Assembly (NCBI RefSeq): GCF_000759835.1
Contig: NZ_BBNB01000001.1
Coordinates: forward strand, 496,001-560,000
DNA: 64,000 nt
DNA from: Citrobacter sedlakii NBRC 105722
GTDB taxonomy: Bacteria > Pseudomonadota > Gammaproteobacteria > Enterobacterales > Enterobacteriaceae
Direction: 5' to 3'
The notes below the pieces were generated by a model. The model was given only the letters and a program-made list of their open reading frames with translations. It searched no databases and had not been told where the DNA came from. This document shows positions 1-9,833 of this stretch, in pieces. Numbering within the stretch: position 1 is the stretch's first letter; each line of letters opens with the position of its first letter. The position numbers and the translations under genes are program-made.

Positions 1-599
1 TTTTACGGATGGAGTCTCTGTTTTCATGGGGGCCGATTCTAAATAGCGGCAAGGATTCGCGCCACTCATTTTTCTATGCTTATATTTATCTTTATCTGCC
101 GCCGCACAGCGTATTCATCACAGATTTGGTGGTTATTAAACCAATCACCGCGGATAAGTGAAAAAACTGTGAGTAAGTGGGAGATAAATGGTAAAAGTCA
201 TCTTGCTATAACAAGGTTAGCAGTGGAATAATGTCACCGTTTCCGTGTCAAAACTTGTTAGAACAAGCAATTTTACGGAATGACCCATTTTGCCCGAACG
301 ATCATCCACGCAGCAATGGCGTAAGACGTATTGATCTTTCAGGCAGTTAGCGGGCTGCGGGTTGCAGTCCTTACCGGTAGATCGGATCTTCTCTGGAGAG
401 TAACACCCAGGCAGTTCCCCTGATAATTGCGCTGTGTTTCCGTATGAAATACAGGCAACCGACACTCTGCGCCTCTTTGAGCTGACGATAACCGTGAGGT
501 TGGCGACGCGAATAGACACGAGGCCATCGGTTCACACCCGGAAAGGCGATACTCTGCCCGCAGCTTAGTCGTCAATGTAAGAATAATGAGTAAGTTACG
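1..599 (+). promoter_or_regulatory. rne upstream region and long 5' leader
   Basis: No convincing protein gene lies here. In E. coli the rne mRNA has a leader of about 361 nt that folds into hairpins and lets RNase E cut its own message; the same distance upstream of this start codon falls near position 239, just after an AT-rich promoter-like stretch (about 195-235). The part from about 290 to 400 looks like the conserved leader with its hairpin-forming GC-rich segments. The exact transcription start is inferred from the E. coli spacing, not read from the sequence. An antisense ORF over the leader (217-519) is discussed under rejected items. Confidence 0.6.
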
Positions 600-3500
600 A
601 TGAAAAGAATGTTAATCAACGCAACTCAGCAGGAAGAGTTGCGTGTTGCCCTTGTAGATGGGCAGCGTCTGTACGATCTGGATATTGAAAGTCCTGGACA
701 CGAGCAGAAAAAAGCGAACATCTATAAAGGCAAAATTACCCGTATTGAACCGAGTCTGGAAGCGGCTTTTGTTGATTACGGCGCTGAACGTCACGGTTTC
801 CTCCCGTTAAAAGAAATTGCCCGCGAATATTTCCCCGCCAGTTACAACGCGCATGGTCGTCCCAACATTAAAGATGTGTTGCGCGAAGGTCAGGAAGTCA
901 TTGTTCAGATTGATAAAGAAGAACGCGGCAACAAAGGCGCTGCGCTGACCACCTTTATCAGCCTGGCGGGTAGTTATCTGGTGCTGATGCCAAACAACCC
1001 GCGCGCGGGCGGCATCTCTCGTCGTATTGAAGGCGACGATCGCACCGAACTGAAAGAAGCGCTGGCAAGCCTTGAGCTGCCCGACGGCATGGGGCTTATT
1101 GTGCGCACCGCAGGCGTCGGCAAGTCTGCCGATGCGTTGCAGTGGGACTTAAGCTTCCGTCTGAAGCACTGGGAAGCCATCCAGAAAGCAGCGGAAAGCC
1201 GCCCGGCGCCATTCCTGATCCATCAGGAAAGCAACGTGATTGTTCGCGCGTTTCGCGACTACCTGCGTCAGGATATCGGTGAAATTCTCATCGATAACCC
1301 GAAAGTGCTTGAACTGGCGCGCCAGCATATCGCCGCGTTGGGTCGTCCGGACTTCAGCAGCAAAATTAAACTGTACACCGGTGAAATTCCCCTGTTCAGC
1401 CATTACCAGATCGAGTCGCAAATTGAGTCCGCGTTCCAGCGTGAAGTGCGCTTGCCGTCCGGCGGTTCCATTGTAATCGACAGCACCGAAGCGTTAACCG
1501 CTATCGACATCAACTCCGCTCGCGCCACCCGCGGCGGCGATATCGAAGAAACCGCGTTTAACACCAACCTTGAAGCGGCCGATGAAATCGCTCGCCAGTT
1601 GCGTCTGCGCGATCTTGGCGGCTTGATTGTTATCGACTTCATCGACATGACGCCGGTTCGCCACCAGCGCGCGGTGGAAAACCGTCTGCGTGAAGCGGTG
1701 CGTCAGGACCGGGCCCGCATTCAGATCAGCCATATTTCGCGCTTTGGCCTGCTGGAAATGTCCCGTCAGCGCCTGAGTCCGTCACTGGGCGAATCCAGCC
1801 ATCACGTTTGTCCGCGCTGTAGCGGTACCGGCACCGTTCGTGACAACGAGTCGCTGTCGCTGTCCATTCTGCGCCTGATCGAAGAAGAAGCGCTGAAAGA
1901 GAACACTCAGGAAGTTCATGCGATTGTTCCAGTGCCGATTGCGTCCTACCTGCTTAACGAAAAACGTACTGCCGTTAACGCGATTGAAACGCGTCAGAAC
2001 GGTGTGCGCTGTGTGATCGTCCCTAACGATCAGATGGAAACGCCGCATTACTCCGTACTGCGCGTACGTAAAGGCGAAGAGACACCAACCCTGAGCTACA
2101 TGCTGCCAAAACTGCATGAAGAAGCGATGGCGTTGCCGTCTGAAGAAGAGTACGCCGAGCGTAAACGTCCGGAACAGCCTGCCCTTGCGACTTTTGCAAT
2201 GCCGGATGTTCCGCCTGCGCCAGCGCCGGCGGCTGCCGAACCGGTGGTCAAAACTGCCGCGCCGAAAGCCGCAGCCGCACCGGCTACGCCTGCAGAACCG
2301 GGTCTGCTCAGCCGCTTCTTTGGCGCGCTGAAGTCGCTGTTCAGCGGCAGTGAAGAAGCGAAGCCTGCAGAGCAACCCGCGCCAAAAGCGGCAGAAAAAC
2401 CGGAACGCCAGCAGGATCGTCGTAAACGTCAGAACAACCGCCGCGACCGTAACGATCGCAGCGAGCGCCGTGACAACCGCGATAATCGCAGCGAACGCGG
2501 CGACCGTTCAGAAAACGGTGAAAGCCGTGACGAGAACCGCCGTAATCGTCGTCAGGCCCAGCAGAATACCGAACGCGATAGCCGTCAGCAGTCCAGTGAC
2601 GTGGCGGAAAAAGCGAAGGCAGGCGATGAGCCGCAACAGCCGCAGCGTCGCGAACGTAATCGTCGCCGTAGCGAAGAAAAACGCCAGGCCCAGCAGGAAG
2701 TGAAAGCGCTGAATCTGGACGAGCAGCAGACTCAGGATACCGAGCAGGAAGAACGTGTTCGTCAGGCGCAGCCGCGCCGTAAACAACGCCAGCTGAGTCA
2801 AAAAGTGCGTTACACCGACAATGCGACGGAAGCGGATGCGGTAAGTACGGCAGCAAACGAAGATACCGTTGCCGCGCCGATCATGGCAGAGACCGCGCCT
2901 GCGCAGAGCACCGAGCTGGCAAAAGTCCCGCTGCCGGTCGTTGCCGAGGTTGCTCAGGAGCAGGAAGATAACGGCGACGCGCGTGATAACGCCGGTATGC
3001 CGCGTCGCTCCCGTCGTTCTCCACGTCATCTGCGTGTAAGCGGTCAACGCCGTCGTCGCTACCGTGACGAACGCTATCCGCTCCAGTCACCCATGCCGTT
3101 GACCGTTGCCTGCGCATCGCCGGAGATGGCGTCCGGTAAAGTGTGGATCCGCTACCCGGTGGCCCGTCCTCAGGATATCGAGCAGCAAGAGCAGGAACTC
3201 GGGCAGGTTCAGGCGCAGCCAGCGGTAACTGAAGCGCAGGCCGTAGCCGCTGCCGTTGAGCCGCTTCAGGCCATGGCGGAGACCGTTGCCGACGCGCCTG
3301 TTCAGCCGCAGGATGCGGTGGAAACGACGCATCCGGAGGTGATTGCCGCCCCGGTTGACGAACAGCCGCAAATCATTGCCGATGCCGATGCGCCCGTTGC
3401 TGAAAACGTCGCCGCTGAAGCAGAGCCGGTCGCCGAAACGCAGGAGACTTCGCCGGTCGCAGAACAACCCGCCGATGTCGTGGTCGTTGAGCCTGAAGCC

Positions 3501-3848
3501 GTGGCGGAACCGGTTGCCGTTGAGCCTGAAGTCATTGCCGAACCGGTTAACGAACAGGACGTTGAAGCACAGGACGAAGTGGAAGTGGTCGTTTCCCCTG
3601 CGCCTGTTGCCGTCCAGGTTGAAGCGGCAAAAGAGGAAAAACCTGCCGTTGTCGCCGCGCCGGTTGAGCACAGCCACGCTACCGCACCGATGACCCGCGC
3701 ACCTGCGCCGGAGTACGTGCCGGAAGCACCGCGCCACAGCGACTGGCAGCGTCCTGCCTTCGCCTTTGAAGGTAAAGGCGCCGCTGGCGGCCACAGCGCG
3801 ACGCATCACGCGTCTGCGGGTCCGACCCGCCCTCAGCCTGTCGAATAA
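600..3848 (+). CDS. rne: Ribonuclease E
   Basis: Essential endoribonuclease that starts mRNA decay and matures 5S rRNA and tRNAs; scaffold of the RNA degradosome at the inner membrane. 1082 aa, about 20 longer than E. coli RNase E. The N-terminal half is near identical to the family: S1 domain about 35-125, catalytic Asp303 and Asp346, and the Zn-link CPRC at 404-407 that joins dimers into the tetramer. The C-terminal half is low complexity: an Arg/Asn/Asp-rich RNA-binding stretch (about 600-730) and a long Ala/Val/Pro/Glu-rich region (about 870-1040), ending in the conserved tail thought to bind PNPase. The extra length lies in this scaffold part. A strong terminator follows directly. Confidence 0.98.
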   Translation: MKRMLINATQQEELRVALVDGQRLYDLDIESPGHEQKKANIYKGKITRIEPSLEAAFVDYGAERHGFLPLKEIAREYFPASYNAHGRPNIKDVLREGQEVIVQIDKEERGNKGAALTTFISLAGSYLVLMPNNPRAGGISRRIEGDDRTELKEALASLELPDGMGLIVRTAGVGKSADALQWDLSFRLKHWEAIQKAAESRPAPFLIHQESNVIVRAFRDYLRQDIGEILIDNPKVLELARQHIAALGRPDFSSKIKLYTGEIPLFSHYQIESQIESAFQREVRLPSGGSIVIDSTEALTAIDINSARATRGGDIEETAFNTNLEAADEIARQLRLRDLGGLIVIDFIDMTPVRHQRAVENRLREAVRQDRARIQISHISRFGLLEMSRQRLSPSLGESSHHVCPRCSGTGTVRDNESLSLSILRLIEEEALKENTQEVHAIVPVPIASYLLNEKRTAVNAIETRQNGVRCVIVPNDQMETPHYSVLRVRKGEETPTLSYMLPKLHEEAMALPSEEEYAERKRPEQPALATFAMPDVPPAPAPAAAEPVVKTAAPKAAAAPATPAEPGLLSRFFGALKSLFSGSEEAKPAEQPAPKAAEKPERQQDRRKRQNNRRDRNDRSERRDNRDNRSERGDRSENGESRDENRRNRRQAQQNTERDSRQQSSDVAEKAKAGDEPQQPQRRERNRRRSEEKRQAQQEVKALNLDEQQTQDTEQEERVRQAQPRRKQRQLSQKVRYTDNATEADAVSTAANEDTVAAPIMAETAPAQSTELAKVPLPVVAEVAQEQEDNGDARDNAGMPRRSRRSPRHLRVSGQRRRRYRDERYPLQSPMPLTVACASPEMASGKVWIRYPVARPQDIEQQEQELGQVQAQPAVTEAQAVAAAVEPLQAMAETVADAPVQPQDAVETTHPEVIAAPVDEQPQIIADADAPVAENVAAEAEPVAETQETSPVAEQPADVVVVEPEAVAEPVAVEPEVIAEPVNEQDVEAQDEVEVVVSPAPVAVQVEAAKEEKPAVVAAPVEHSHATAPMTRAPAPEYVPEAPRHSDWQRPAFAFEGKGAAGGHSATHHASAGPTRPQPVE

Positions 3849-3865
3849 CAGGCGGACTGTCTGAG

Positions 3866-3893
3866 AAAGCCGACCTCCGGGTCGGCTTTTTTA
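3866..3893 (+). terminator. Rho-independent terminator of rne
   Basis: GCCGACC / GGTCGGC hairpin with a three- to four-base loop followed by TTTTTT, starting 18 bases after the rne stop codon. Confidence 0.85.
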
Positions 3894-4826
3894 TTCCCCC
3901 TGCGGTTGGCGCATTCCCGCCAGTTCTGGCATCACCTCTTTCATTAATTCCAGGAAACGGCGCAGTCGGGAAGGATAATAACGCGCCCACGGATAGACCA
4001 GATGTACCGGTAACGGCGCAGCCTGCCAGTCGGCAACCAGTTCAACCAGACGCCCGCTGGCGATATCTTCTTCCACCGTCCAGCTGGAGACAATCGCAAC
4101 GCCCAGCCCTGCCAGCGCCGCATTGCGTGCGACGTAAATACTGTCAGTACTCAGCCGTGGCGTAATCGGGAAGCTCACCGGTTGGCGACTAATCTGATGG
4201 CTCAGCGAGACGTTATGTTGATAGAAAGTGTTGAGCGCGATCCAGGGCAGCGCAGACAACTGATGCGGTTCGCTGACAGGATCAAATTCCGCCAGTAACT
4301 CTGGCGTCGCCACCACGCTACGCGGCACTTCCGCCAGCAGCACCGACACCGTGGCCGGATCAACCTCTGCCCCCACCCGAATAGCGCAATCAATGTTGTC
4401 GCTCAGGAAGTCGACCGTTTTGTCGTTGAGCATCCACTCCACTGACAGATTCGGGTAACGGGCCAAAAAATGGAGTAACGGCGTCAGGAGCTGCTGCTGG
4501 CCGAAAGCATGCGGCGCGCGTACCCGCAGCGTACCTACGGGTTCGTCTTTCGCCGCGTTAAGCCCGTCCTCAAGCGCCAGCCAGGCGTCAATGATGTGTT
4601 TCGCGTGCTGATAACCGCGCTCGCCGTCGTCTGTCAGCTTCATTGCATGAGTGGTACGTAACAACAGTTTGACGCCCAGCATGGCTTCAAGCGACTGTAA
4701 ACGACGGCTGATAGTGGCCTGGGTGGTATTTAACTGTCTTGCCGCTGCCGAGAGCGATCCGGCTTCGACAATACGCACAAACGTCCGCATCAGCTCCACC
4801 CTGTCTATACGTTCATTTTTTAGCAT
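3891..4826 (-). CDS. LysR-family transcriptional regulator
   Basis: 311 aa from the ATG at 4826 (an in-frame ATG at 4841 would add five residues but overlaps a palindromic operator). Residues about 9-67 form a typical LysR winged helix-turn-helix (VELMRTFVRIVEAGSLSAAA, then a TQATISRRLQSLE recognition helix); the rest is a substrate-binding effector domain. It is divergent from an MFS transporter at 4937, the usual arrangement in which the regulator controls the exporter and itself. The effector is unknown. This pair is absent between rne and flgL in E. coli K-12, so it is accessory. The gene runs to within 43 bases of the rne stop, so its last bases meet the rne terminator. Confidence 0.9.
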   Translation of the reverse strand: MLKNERIDRVELMRTFVRIVEAGSLSAAARQLNTTQATISRRLQSLEAMLGVKLLLRTTHAMKLTDDGERGYQHAKHIIDAWLALEDGLNAAKDEPVGTLRVRAPHAFGQQQLLTPLLHFLARYPNLSVEWMLNDKTVDFLSDNIDCAIRVGAEVDPATVSVLLAEVPRSVVATPELLAEFDPVSEPHQLSALPWIALNTFYQHNVSLSHQISRQPVSFPITPRLSTDSIYVARNAALAGLGVAIVSSWTVEEDIASGRLVELVADWQAAPLPVHLVYPWARYYPSRLRRFLELMKEVMPELAGMRQPQGE

Positions 4827-4839
4827 GTGCTTTTTACCC

Positions 4840-4854
4840 ATACGTTAAACGTAT
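4840..4854. promoter_or_regulatory. Palindromic LysR-type operator
   Basis: Perfect 15-bp palindrome ATACGTT-A-AACGTAT in the gap between the divergent LysR and MFS genes. It fits the T-N11-A core of LysR boxes (T at 4841, A at 4853). Its position over the regulator's start region suggests autorepression and control of the transporter; binding is inferred. Confidence 0.7.
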
Positions 4855-4936
4855 AACTGTTTTACCATTTCGCCTGCTACCCGGCCACGGCGTATGAGAG
4901 AAAAATAGCCTCACACCCGTCATTGAGGACAGCAGT

Positions 4937-6130
4937 ATGAACACACCTTCCCGTTGGCTTATTTTAGTACTGGCGCTGGGCGCCGGATTTAGCGTTGCCG
5001 CCATTTATTATTCCCAGCCGCTGTTGCCGTTAATGGGGGAAGATCCTGGCATGAGCATCACCGGCATGGGGTTGGTTCCCACCCTGACGCAAGCCGGTTA
5101 CGCGTCAGGCATTCTGTTTTTATTGCCGCTGGGCGACCGTTTTGACCGCCGGATGTTGATTCTGATAAAGAGCGTCGTCCTTGCCCTGCTGCTACTGATC
5201 TGTAGCGTGAGCGAATCCGCCTCTTCCCTGCTGCTGGTCAGCCTCCTCATTGGCATGGCGGCCACCATGGCGCAGGATATTGTTCCGGCGGCGGCGATCC
5301 TGGCGCCGGAAGGGAAACAGGGAAAGACCGTAGGCACAGTGATGACCGGCCTGTTGTTGGGGATCCTGCTGTCACGTACCGTCAGCGGCCTGGTGGGCGA
5401 AGCGTTTGGCTGGCGTGAGATGTATCAGCTTGCCGCTGTCAGCATCGCGCTGGCAGGTCTGCTGCTATGGAAAGCGCTGCCGCCGTTTGCCGCCCACTCC
5501 ACCCTGAACTATCCGGCGCTGTTAGGCACCATGGCGCAGCTATGGCGGCGTTACCCAACCCTGCGCCGGGCGGCGCTGGCGCAGGGTGCGCTTTCTGTCG
5601 CCTTTAGCGCCTTCTGGTCAACGCTTGCCGTGATGCTGGCGGAACACTACCGGATGGGCAGCGCTGCGGCGGGCGCGTTCGGCATCGCCGGCGCGGCAGG
5701 CGCGCTGGCGGCCCCGCTGGCAGGCCATCTGGCGGATAAAATGGGCGTGGAGAAAGTTGCGCAACTCGGCGCGCTGTTGGTGACACTCTCTTTCGCCGTA
5801 ATGTATGCCTTACCGTTTCTGTCCGCGCCGGGTCAATGGGTTCTGATCGCGCTTTGCGCCGTCGGGTTCGATCTGGGGCTGCAGTCAAGCCTGGTGGCGC
5901 ATCAGAATCTGGTGTACAGCCTTGAGCCTCAGGCCCGGGGTCGCCTCAACGCCCTGCTGTTCACGGTCGTGTTTATCGGTATGGCGCTGGGGTCGGTGGT
6001 CGGCAGTCAGGTTTACGCGCGGGCAAACTGGCCAGGTGTCGTGACGCTGGCAACGCTATGCGGTGCCGTTGCGCTGGCTATCCGCATGACGGCAAAACGC
6101 CAACCTGCACAGCCGCAGACAGAACGCTAA
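4937..6130 (+). CDS. MFS transporter, probable drug/metabolite exporter
   Basis: 397 aa, about 12 hydrophobic segments spread over the whole length, with the MFS loop signature GDRFDRRMLI after the second helix (residues about 68-77) and a second-half counterpart GHLADKMGVEK (about 264-274). Good Shine-Dalgarno GAGGA before the ATG. Predicted inner-membrane proton-coupled efflux of a small molecule; substrate unknown. Its divergent LysR neighbour and the palindrome between them suggest inducible expression. Similar to YnfM/YgaY-type exporters in general shape, but I cannot name an orthologue. Confidence 0.88.
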   Translation: MNTPSRWLILVLALGAGFSVAAIYYSQPLLPLMGEDPGMSITGMGLVPTLTQAGYASGILFLLPLGDRFDRRMLILIKSVVLALLLLICSVSESASSLLLVSLLIGMAATMAQDIVPAAAILAPEGKQGKTVGTVMTGLLLGILLSRTVSGLVGEAFGWREMYQLAAVSIALAGLLLWKALPPFAAHSTLNYPALLGTMAQLWRRYPTLRRAALAQGALSVAFSAFWSTLAVMLAEHYRMGSAAAGAFGIAGAAGALAAPLAGHLADKMGVEKVAQLGALLVTLSFAVMYALPFLSAPGQWVLIALCAVGFDLGLQSSLVAHQNLVYSLEPQARGRLNALLFTVVFIGMALGSVVGSQVYARANWPGVVTLATLCGAVALAIRMTAKRQPAQPQTER

Positions 6131-6165
6131 AAAAATGCCCGCCCCGGGGTGTACTGGAGCGGGCA
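6129..6165 (-). terminator. Terminator of flgKL
   Basis: On the minus strand a hairpin with GCCCGC / GCGGGC arms ends in a run of seven T (A-run at 6129-6135 on the plus strand). It lies 44 bases after the flgL stop and also abuts the end of the convergent MFS gene. Confidence 0.75.
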
Positions 6166-6208
6166 GACAAAACATACCCAGTTTCTTGATATGTTTCAAA
6201 ACGTGCGG

Positions 6209-7162
6209 TTAACGGTTGAGCTGAAACAGCGACATTCCCTGCATGTCTGTAAAGGCTTTATACGAGGCCTGCAGCGCCGCCTGTTGCATAACGTACGAGG
6301 AGATCGCCTCGTTCCAGTCAACGTCGACCAGATTACTCATCTGCTGCTTTTGTCCCAGCGCGCGGTCGCTGCCTAACGTGTCGAGAGAACTGAGTTCGCT
6401 CAGTTGCGTACCCAGCTCCGCCCGTACGCTCAGCACATTGTTCAGTGAATTTTTCAGCCCGCGGTTGGTTTTATCAATCACCGCCTGAGCTTGCTCTTTC
6501 AACGCTTCATCGTCGCCTACCGCGGTATTGAGCGAGTCGATGGCTGAGTCCAGCATTCTGAACAGGTTCGTTTCGGATGGTTTACCGTCAGGCTCCGGTA
6601 CCGCGTTGCTGGTAATGGAATTGAAGATGTCGCTGCCAATATGACCAATGACCATCGAGCGCGCCGAGTCCACCTGCTGCTTAATGCTTTCGGTGCCGCC
6701 GTTATAGGTCCCGTCCGCCTGCGCGAACGGGGGCGTTTCGGTTTTATAGCCAGCAAAAATATAGCGACCATTGCCGTCGGTGCTGTTCGCCAGGTTCATC
6801 AGCTGATCGCGGATCCCCTGCAGATCGGTTGCCAGCGAGGCACGGTCGTCGTCGCTTAAGGTGCCGTTTCCCGCGCTGACAATTTTCTCCTGTGCCGTCT
6901 GAATCGCCGTTGTCACCTGATTCAGCACGTTTTCTTCCAGCGAGACCTTCTGCGTGGCAAAAGTACGGGCCAGCGCGAACTGGCTGTTTTGCGCCTGCGC
7001 CTGTGAAAGCACCACGGCCTGGGATGCCGCAATAGGATCATCTGAAGGATTAATAACCCGCTTCCCCGACGACATCTGCTCACCGTATTTCATCCATTCG
7101 GCCTGAGCATTGGTGATACCACGCATGTTCTGCTGGTACATCATTTGGGTACTGATACGCAT
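6209..7162 (-). CDS. flgL: Flagellar hook-filament junction protein FlgL (HAP3)
   Basis: 317 aa, the same length as E. coli FlgL. It forms the second junction ring between hook and filament, exported by the flagellar type III apparatus. The N-terminal (MRISTQMMYQQNMRGI) and C-terminal (LQASYKAFTDMQGMSLFQLN) heptad-type helices, which pair in the D0/D1 core as in flagellin, are conserved; the middle is variable. It lies 14 bases after flgK and is presumably co-transcribed from the sigma-28 promoter ahead of flgK. FlgN (at 17312) is its export chaperone. Confidence 0.97.
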   Translation of the reverse strand: MRISTQMMYQQNMRGITNAQAEWMKYGEQMSSGKRVINPSDDPIAASQAVVLSQAQAQNSQFALARTFATQKVSLEENVLNQVTTAIQTAQEKIVSAGNGTLSDDDRASLATDLQGIRDQLMNLANSTDGNGRYIFAGYKTETPPFAQADGTYNGGTESIKQQVDSARSMVIGHIGSDIFNSITSNAVPEPDGKPSETNLFRMLDSAIDSLNTAVGDDEALKEQAQAVIDKTNRGLKNSLNNVLSVRAELGTQLSELSSLDTLGSDRALGQKQQMSNLVDVDWNEAISSYVMQQAALQASYKAFTDMQGMSLFQLNR

Positions 7163-7176
7163 GAGTTCCTTCTCCC

Positions 7177-8817
7177 TTAGCGGATGTTCAACAGAGCATC
7201 AAACAATGAGTTCGCCGTTTGCAGCACCTGGGCATTGGCAAGATAGTACTGCTGAAAGCGCTGCAGGTTGCCATACTCTTCGTCAAGGTTGACCCCGGAG
7301 ATCGATTGCTGTTGTCGGGTCAACTGCGTAACCACATCGTTCTGAGTGGTGCTGCTGGTTTTCAGCGTCGCAGTTTTACTGCCAACATCGCTCACCAGGG
7401 TGGCATAAGCGTCGTTAAACGATTTTGACCCGCCCACGGTGGTGCCGTCGTTTTGCAGATCTAACAGCGCCTGGCCGTTACGGTTATCGCTCGCCCCTGA
7501 CGTGGCGTCTTGCGCCATGGCGATTTGCGATTCATTGGTCACCTTAACGCTCATATTCATAATGGCGTCGCCGACTGGCTTCAGCGTGAAACTGTCGTTA
7601 GCATTCGCCCCGGTTCCCACCGTCACTTCCAGACCGTCAAAGGTCAGTTTTCCATTGGTGGCGGTCGCTTCAAAGCGGGTATTATCGGCCAGGCGAGTGA
7701 TTTGCCATTTTGCCCCGTCGTAGACCATTTTATAGTCGGTTGCCTGTACCGCTGAGGCATCGGTCACCGCAGCGCTCACGGCTGCGCTACCGGTATTCTT
7801 GTCGTTTTTCAGTACTGCCGGGCTGCCGATGGTAAAGAAATCCGTATTGGTATTGCCATTGGCGTCATAACCCTTGCGGTGCTGCTGGTTAAATGCGTCC
7901 GCAAACGCCAGCGCCAGCTGTCCCAGCGTGTTACGCGTCTTGTCGAGTTCTTCGGTACGGAAGCTGAGCAGTCCCCCCAGCGAACCTGTTGAAATCAGTT
8001 TTTCCGGAATTTCAATATTCCCGGCCTGCTCGTCAACATACGCCACGGTAATACGCGACGGATCGGCATGGGACGGAACCGCCGCCAGTTGACGCGCATT
8101 ACTGCCCTGTACCAGCGAATAGCCGTTCGCCATTGTGATGTTATAGGTGCCGCCGTCCTGCACGCTGACTTCCACGCCAACCAGTTTATTCAGTTCGCTG
8201 ACCAACTGGTCGCGCTGGTCCAGCAGATCGTTCGGCGATGCCCCGCCGCCCACGCCGGTCAGACGCGAAATCTGGTCGTTCAGACTGGCGATTTGCTTGC
8301 TGTAGTTATTGATCTGATCGACGCTGGAGGTAATCGAAATATTGATCTGTTTGTCCTGGTCGCGCAGGTACTGGTCGGTGGTCTTAAACTGATTCACCAG
8401 ACCGTTCGCCTTGCCAATCAGCGTCTGGCGCGCCGCCGGATCTTCGGCGTTGCTCACCAGCGTTTGCAGACTGGTGAAAAAGTCCTGCATTGAGGTCGAA
8501 ATGGAGCTGGTTTTGCTCGCCAGCAGGTTATCGATTTTCGACATCTGCTCGTAACGGGTCGTCAGGCCACTGCTCTGGTTCTGCGCGGCGCGCAACTGAT
8601 TAGTAATAAACGCATCGTATTCGCGCTGTACACCGGACACATACACACCGTTACCTACCCAGCCGCCAGCGCCCAGCGTGCTGTTGGCCTGCGCCATAAT
8701 CGTGGTTTGTCGGGTATATCCCGCCACGTTATAACTGGAAATATTATTACTGGCAGTATTCAGCGCCGCCTGGGCTGCATTCAACCCGCTCATGGCGTTA
8801 TTAATCAAGCTGGACAT
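7177..8817 (-). CDS. flgK: Flagellar hook-filament junction protein FlgK (HAP1)
   Basis: 546 aa, one shorter than the usual 547. First hook-filament junction protein. The N-terminus (SLINNAMSGLNAAQAALNT, then a NNISSYNVAGYTRQ motif) carries the flagellar rod/hook N-terminal domain, and the C-terminus (ending in LQTANSLFDALLNIR) the matching C-terminal helix. The large middle part is the variable surface domain. Shine-Dalgarno GGAACC precedes the ATG. A sigma-28 promoter lies 34-60 bases upstream, so it is a class 3 gene in addition to any read-through from flgJ. Confidence 0.97.
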   Translation of the reverse strand: MSSLINNAMSGLNAAQAALNTASNNISSYNVAGYTRQTTIMAQANSTLGAGGWVGNGVYVSGVQREYDAFITNQLRAAQNQSSGLTTRYEQMSKIDNLLASKTSSISTSMQDFFTSLQTLVSNAEDPAARQTLIGKANGLVNQFKTTDQYLRDQDKQINISITSSVDQINNYSKQIASLNDQISRLTGVGGGASPNDLLDQRDQLVSELNKLVGVEVSVQDGGTYNITMANGYSLVQGSNARQLAAVPSHADPSRITVAYVDEQAGNIEIPEKLISTGSLGGLLSFRTEELDKTRNTLGQLALAFADAFNQQHRKGYDANGNTNTDFFTIGSPAVLKNDKNTGSAAVSAAVTDASAVQATDYKMVYDGAKWQITRLADNTRFEATATNGKLTFDGLEVTVGTGANANDSFTLKPVGDAIMNMSVKVTNESQIAMAQDATSGASDNRNGQALLDLQNDGTTVGGSKSFNDAYATLVSDVGSKTATLKTSSTTQNDVVTQLTRQQQSISGVNLDEEYGNLQRFQQYYLANAQVLQTANSLFDALLNIR

Positions 8818-8850
8818 GGAGGTTCCTTTTAATCCTTCAGTTACAAACCA

Positions 8851-8877
8851 TTATCGGCAGCAGGTCGCGGGACTTGA
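8851..8877 (-). promoter_or_regulatory. Sigma-28 (FliA) promoter of flgKL
   Basis: Read on the minus strand: TCAAGTCC (-35 element, 8870-8877), an 11-base spacer, GCCGATAA (-10 element, 8851-8858). This matches the FliA consensus TAAAGTTT-N11-GCCGATAA, perfectly in the -10. It lies between flgJ and flgK. Confidence 0.85.
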
Positions 8878-8882
8878 GCCAT

Positions 8883-9833
8883 TTAGAAGAGATTGTCGAG
8901 ATTTGCGCTGTAGGCATTGCTTACCTTCTCGCTCATCGACTTCAGCTGTTGGATCATGGTGGTCAGTTTACGCGCGTAGTGGGGGTCGGTCGCATAACCG
9001 GCTTTCTGTAGCGCCTGAGCGCCCTGCTCGGCCGTGGCGGCCGTCGTAACGGCGGCATAGCGCGGATTGCGGGTGAGCAGACCGACATAATCCGACAGCG
9101 CCTCCAGATACGAACTGTAAACGCGAAACTTCGCCTTCACCTTTTTCGCTTCGCCATTCTCATATTCGGTGGTGGTGATTTCTGTCACCGGCCCTTTCCA
9201 GTTGGCGGACGCCTTCACGCCAAACAGGTTGAAGCTCGGTTCGCCGTTCTCGCGGCGAATTTGCCGCTGCCCCCAGCCAGACTCCAGCGCCGCCTGCGCC
9301 AGAATCAGATGATGCGGCACGCCGCTTTGCTCGCTGGCCAGTCGCGCCGGCAGCGAAAGCTGCGCCAGAAAATCTTTGCTGTCGCCGGAGAGCGGTTCGT
9401 CGCTGCTGACCGGCGCTTTCGGCATTGCCTTGCTCACCAGTTGGGTCAAGGCCTGATGTTGATAGCGGGTCACCGTTTCCAGCGGGAATTTCATCGGTAC
9501 CTGCGGCACCTCTTCCACCGGTTGCGCCTGCCCCTGGGTCATCTGTTTAACCATCATTTCCGCCAGACCCAGCCCTTTACCGGCGGTCATCTGTTGGGCG
9601 ATCTGCTGGTCGTACATGCTGGTATACAAACGCGTCTGATCGCTGCTGAACAGGCCATCCTTCGGCAGCGCTTCACGCATGCTTTTCAGCATCATTTGTA
9701 CAAACATCCCCTCCACCTGGCGCGCCACCGGACGCATGTTCGCCGCCGGGTCCTGGCCCGCTTTGGCCTTCAGATCGTTCAGGGACTGCGCGTCCCAGGC
9801 AGCGCTGGCCAGCAGTTTGCTGTCGCTAATCAT
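8883..9833 (-). CDS. flgJ: Flagellar rod-cap and peptidoglycan hydrolase FlgJ
   Basis: 316 aa. Two-domain protein: an N-terminal rod-capping/scaffold part (about 1-150) and a C-terminal GH73 beta-N-acetylglucosaminidase part (about 155-305) that opens the cell wall for the growing rod. The catalytic Glu184 (in AALESGWGQ) and Glu223 known from Salmonella FlgJ are both present. Its start overlaps the flgI stop by one base (TGATG), implying translational coupling. Last gene of the flgB operon. Confidence 0.97.
   Translation of the reverse strand: MISDSKLLASAAWDAQSLNDLKAKAGQDPAANMRPVARQVEGMFVQMMLKSMREALPKDGLFSSDQTRLYTSMYDQQIAQQMTAGKGLGLAEMMVKQMTQGQAQPVEEVPQVPMKFPLETVTRYQHQALTQLVSKAMPKAPVSSDEPLSGDSKDFLAQLSLPARLASEQSGVPHHLILAQAALESGWGQRQIRRENGEPSFNLFGVKASANWKGPVTEITTTEYENGEAKKVKAKFRVYSSYLEALSDYVGLLTRNPRYAAVTTAATAEQGAQALQKAGYATDPHYARKLTTMIQQLKSMSEKVSNAYSANLDNLF

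Noticed and set aside
217..519. 100-aa minus-strand ORF over the rne leader (similar to the annotated E. coli yceQ)
   Set aside because: Its apparent conservation is explained by the conserved RNA leader of rne; no ribosome-binding site or domain supports it.
3087..3809. 240-aa minus-strand ORF opposite the RNase E C-terminus
   Set aside because: Repetitive Arg/Gly/Asn-rich shadow of the GC-rich scaffold region; no recognisable domain.
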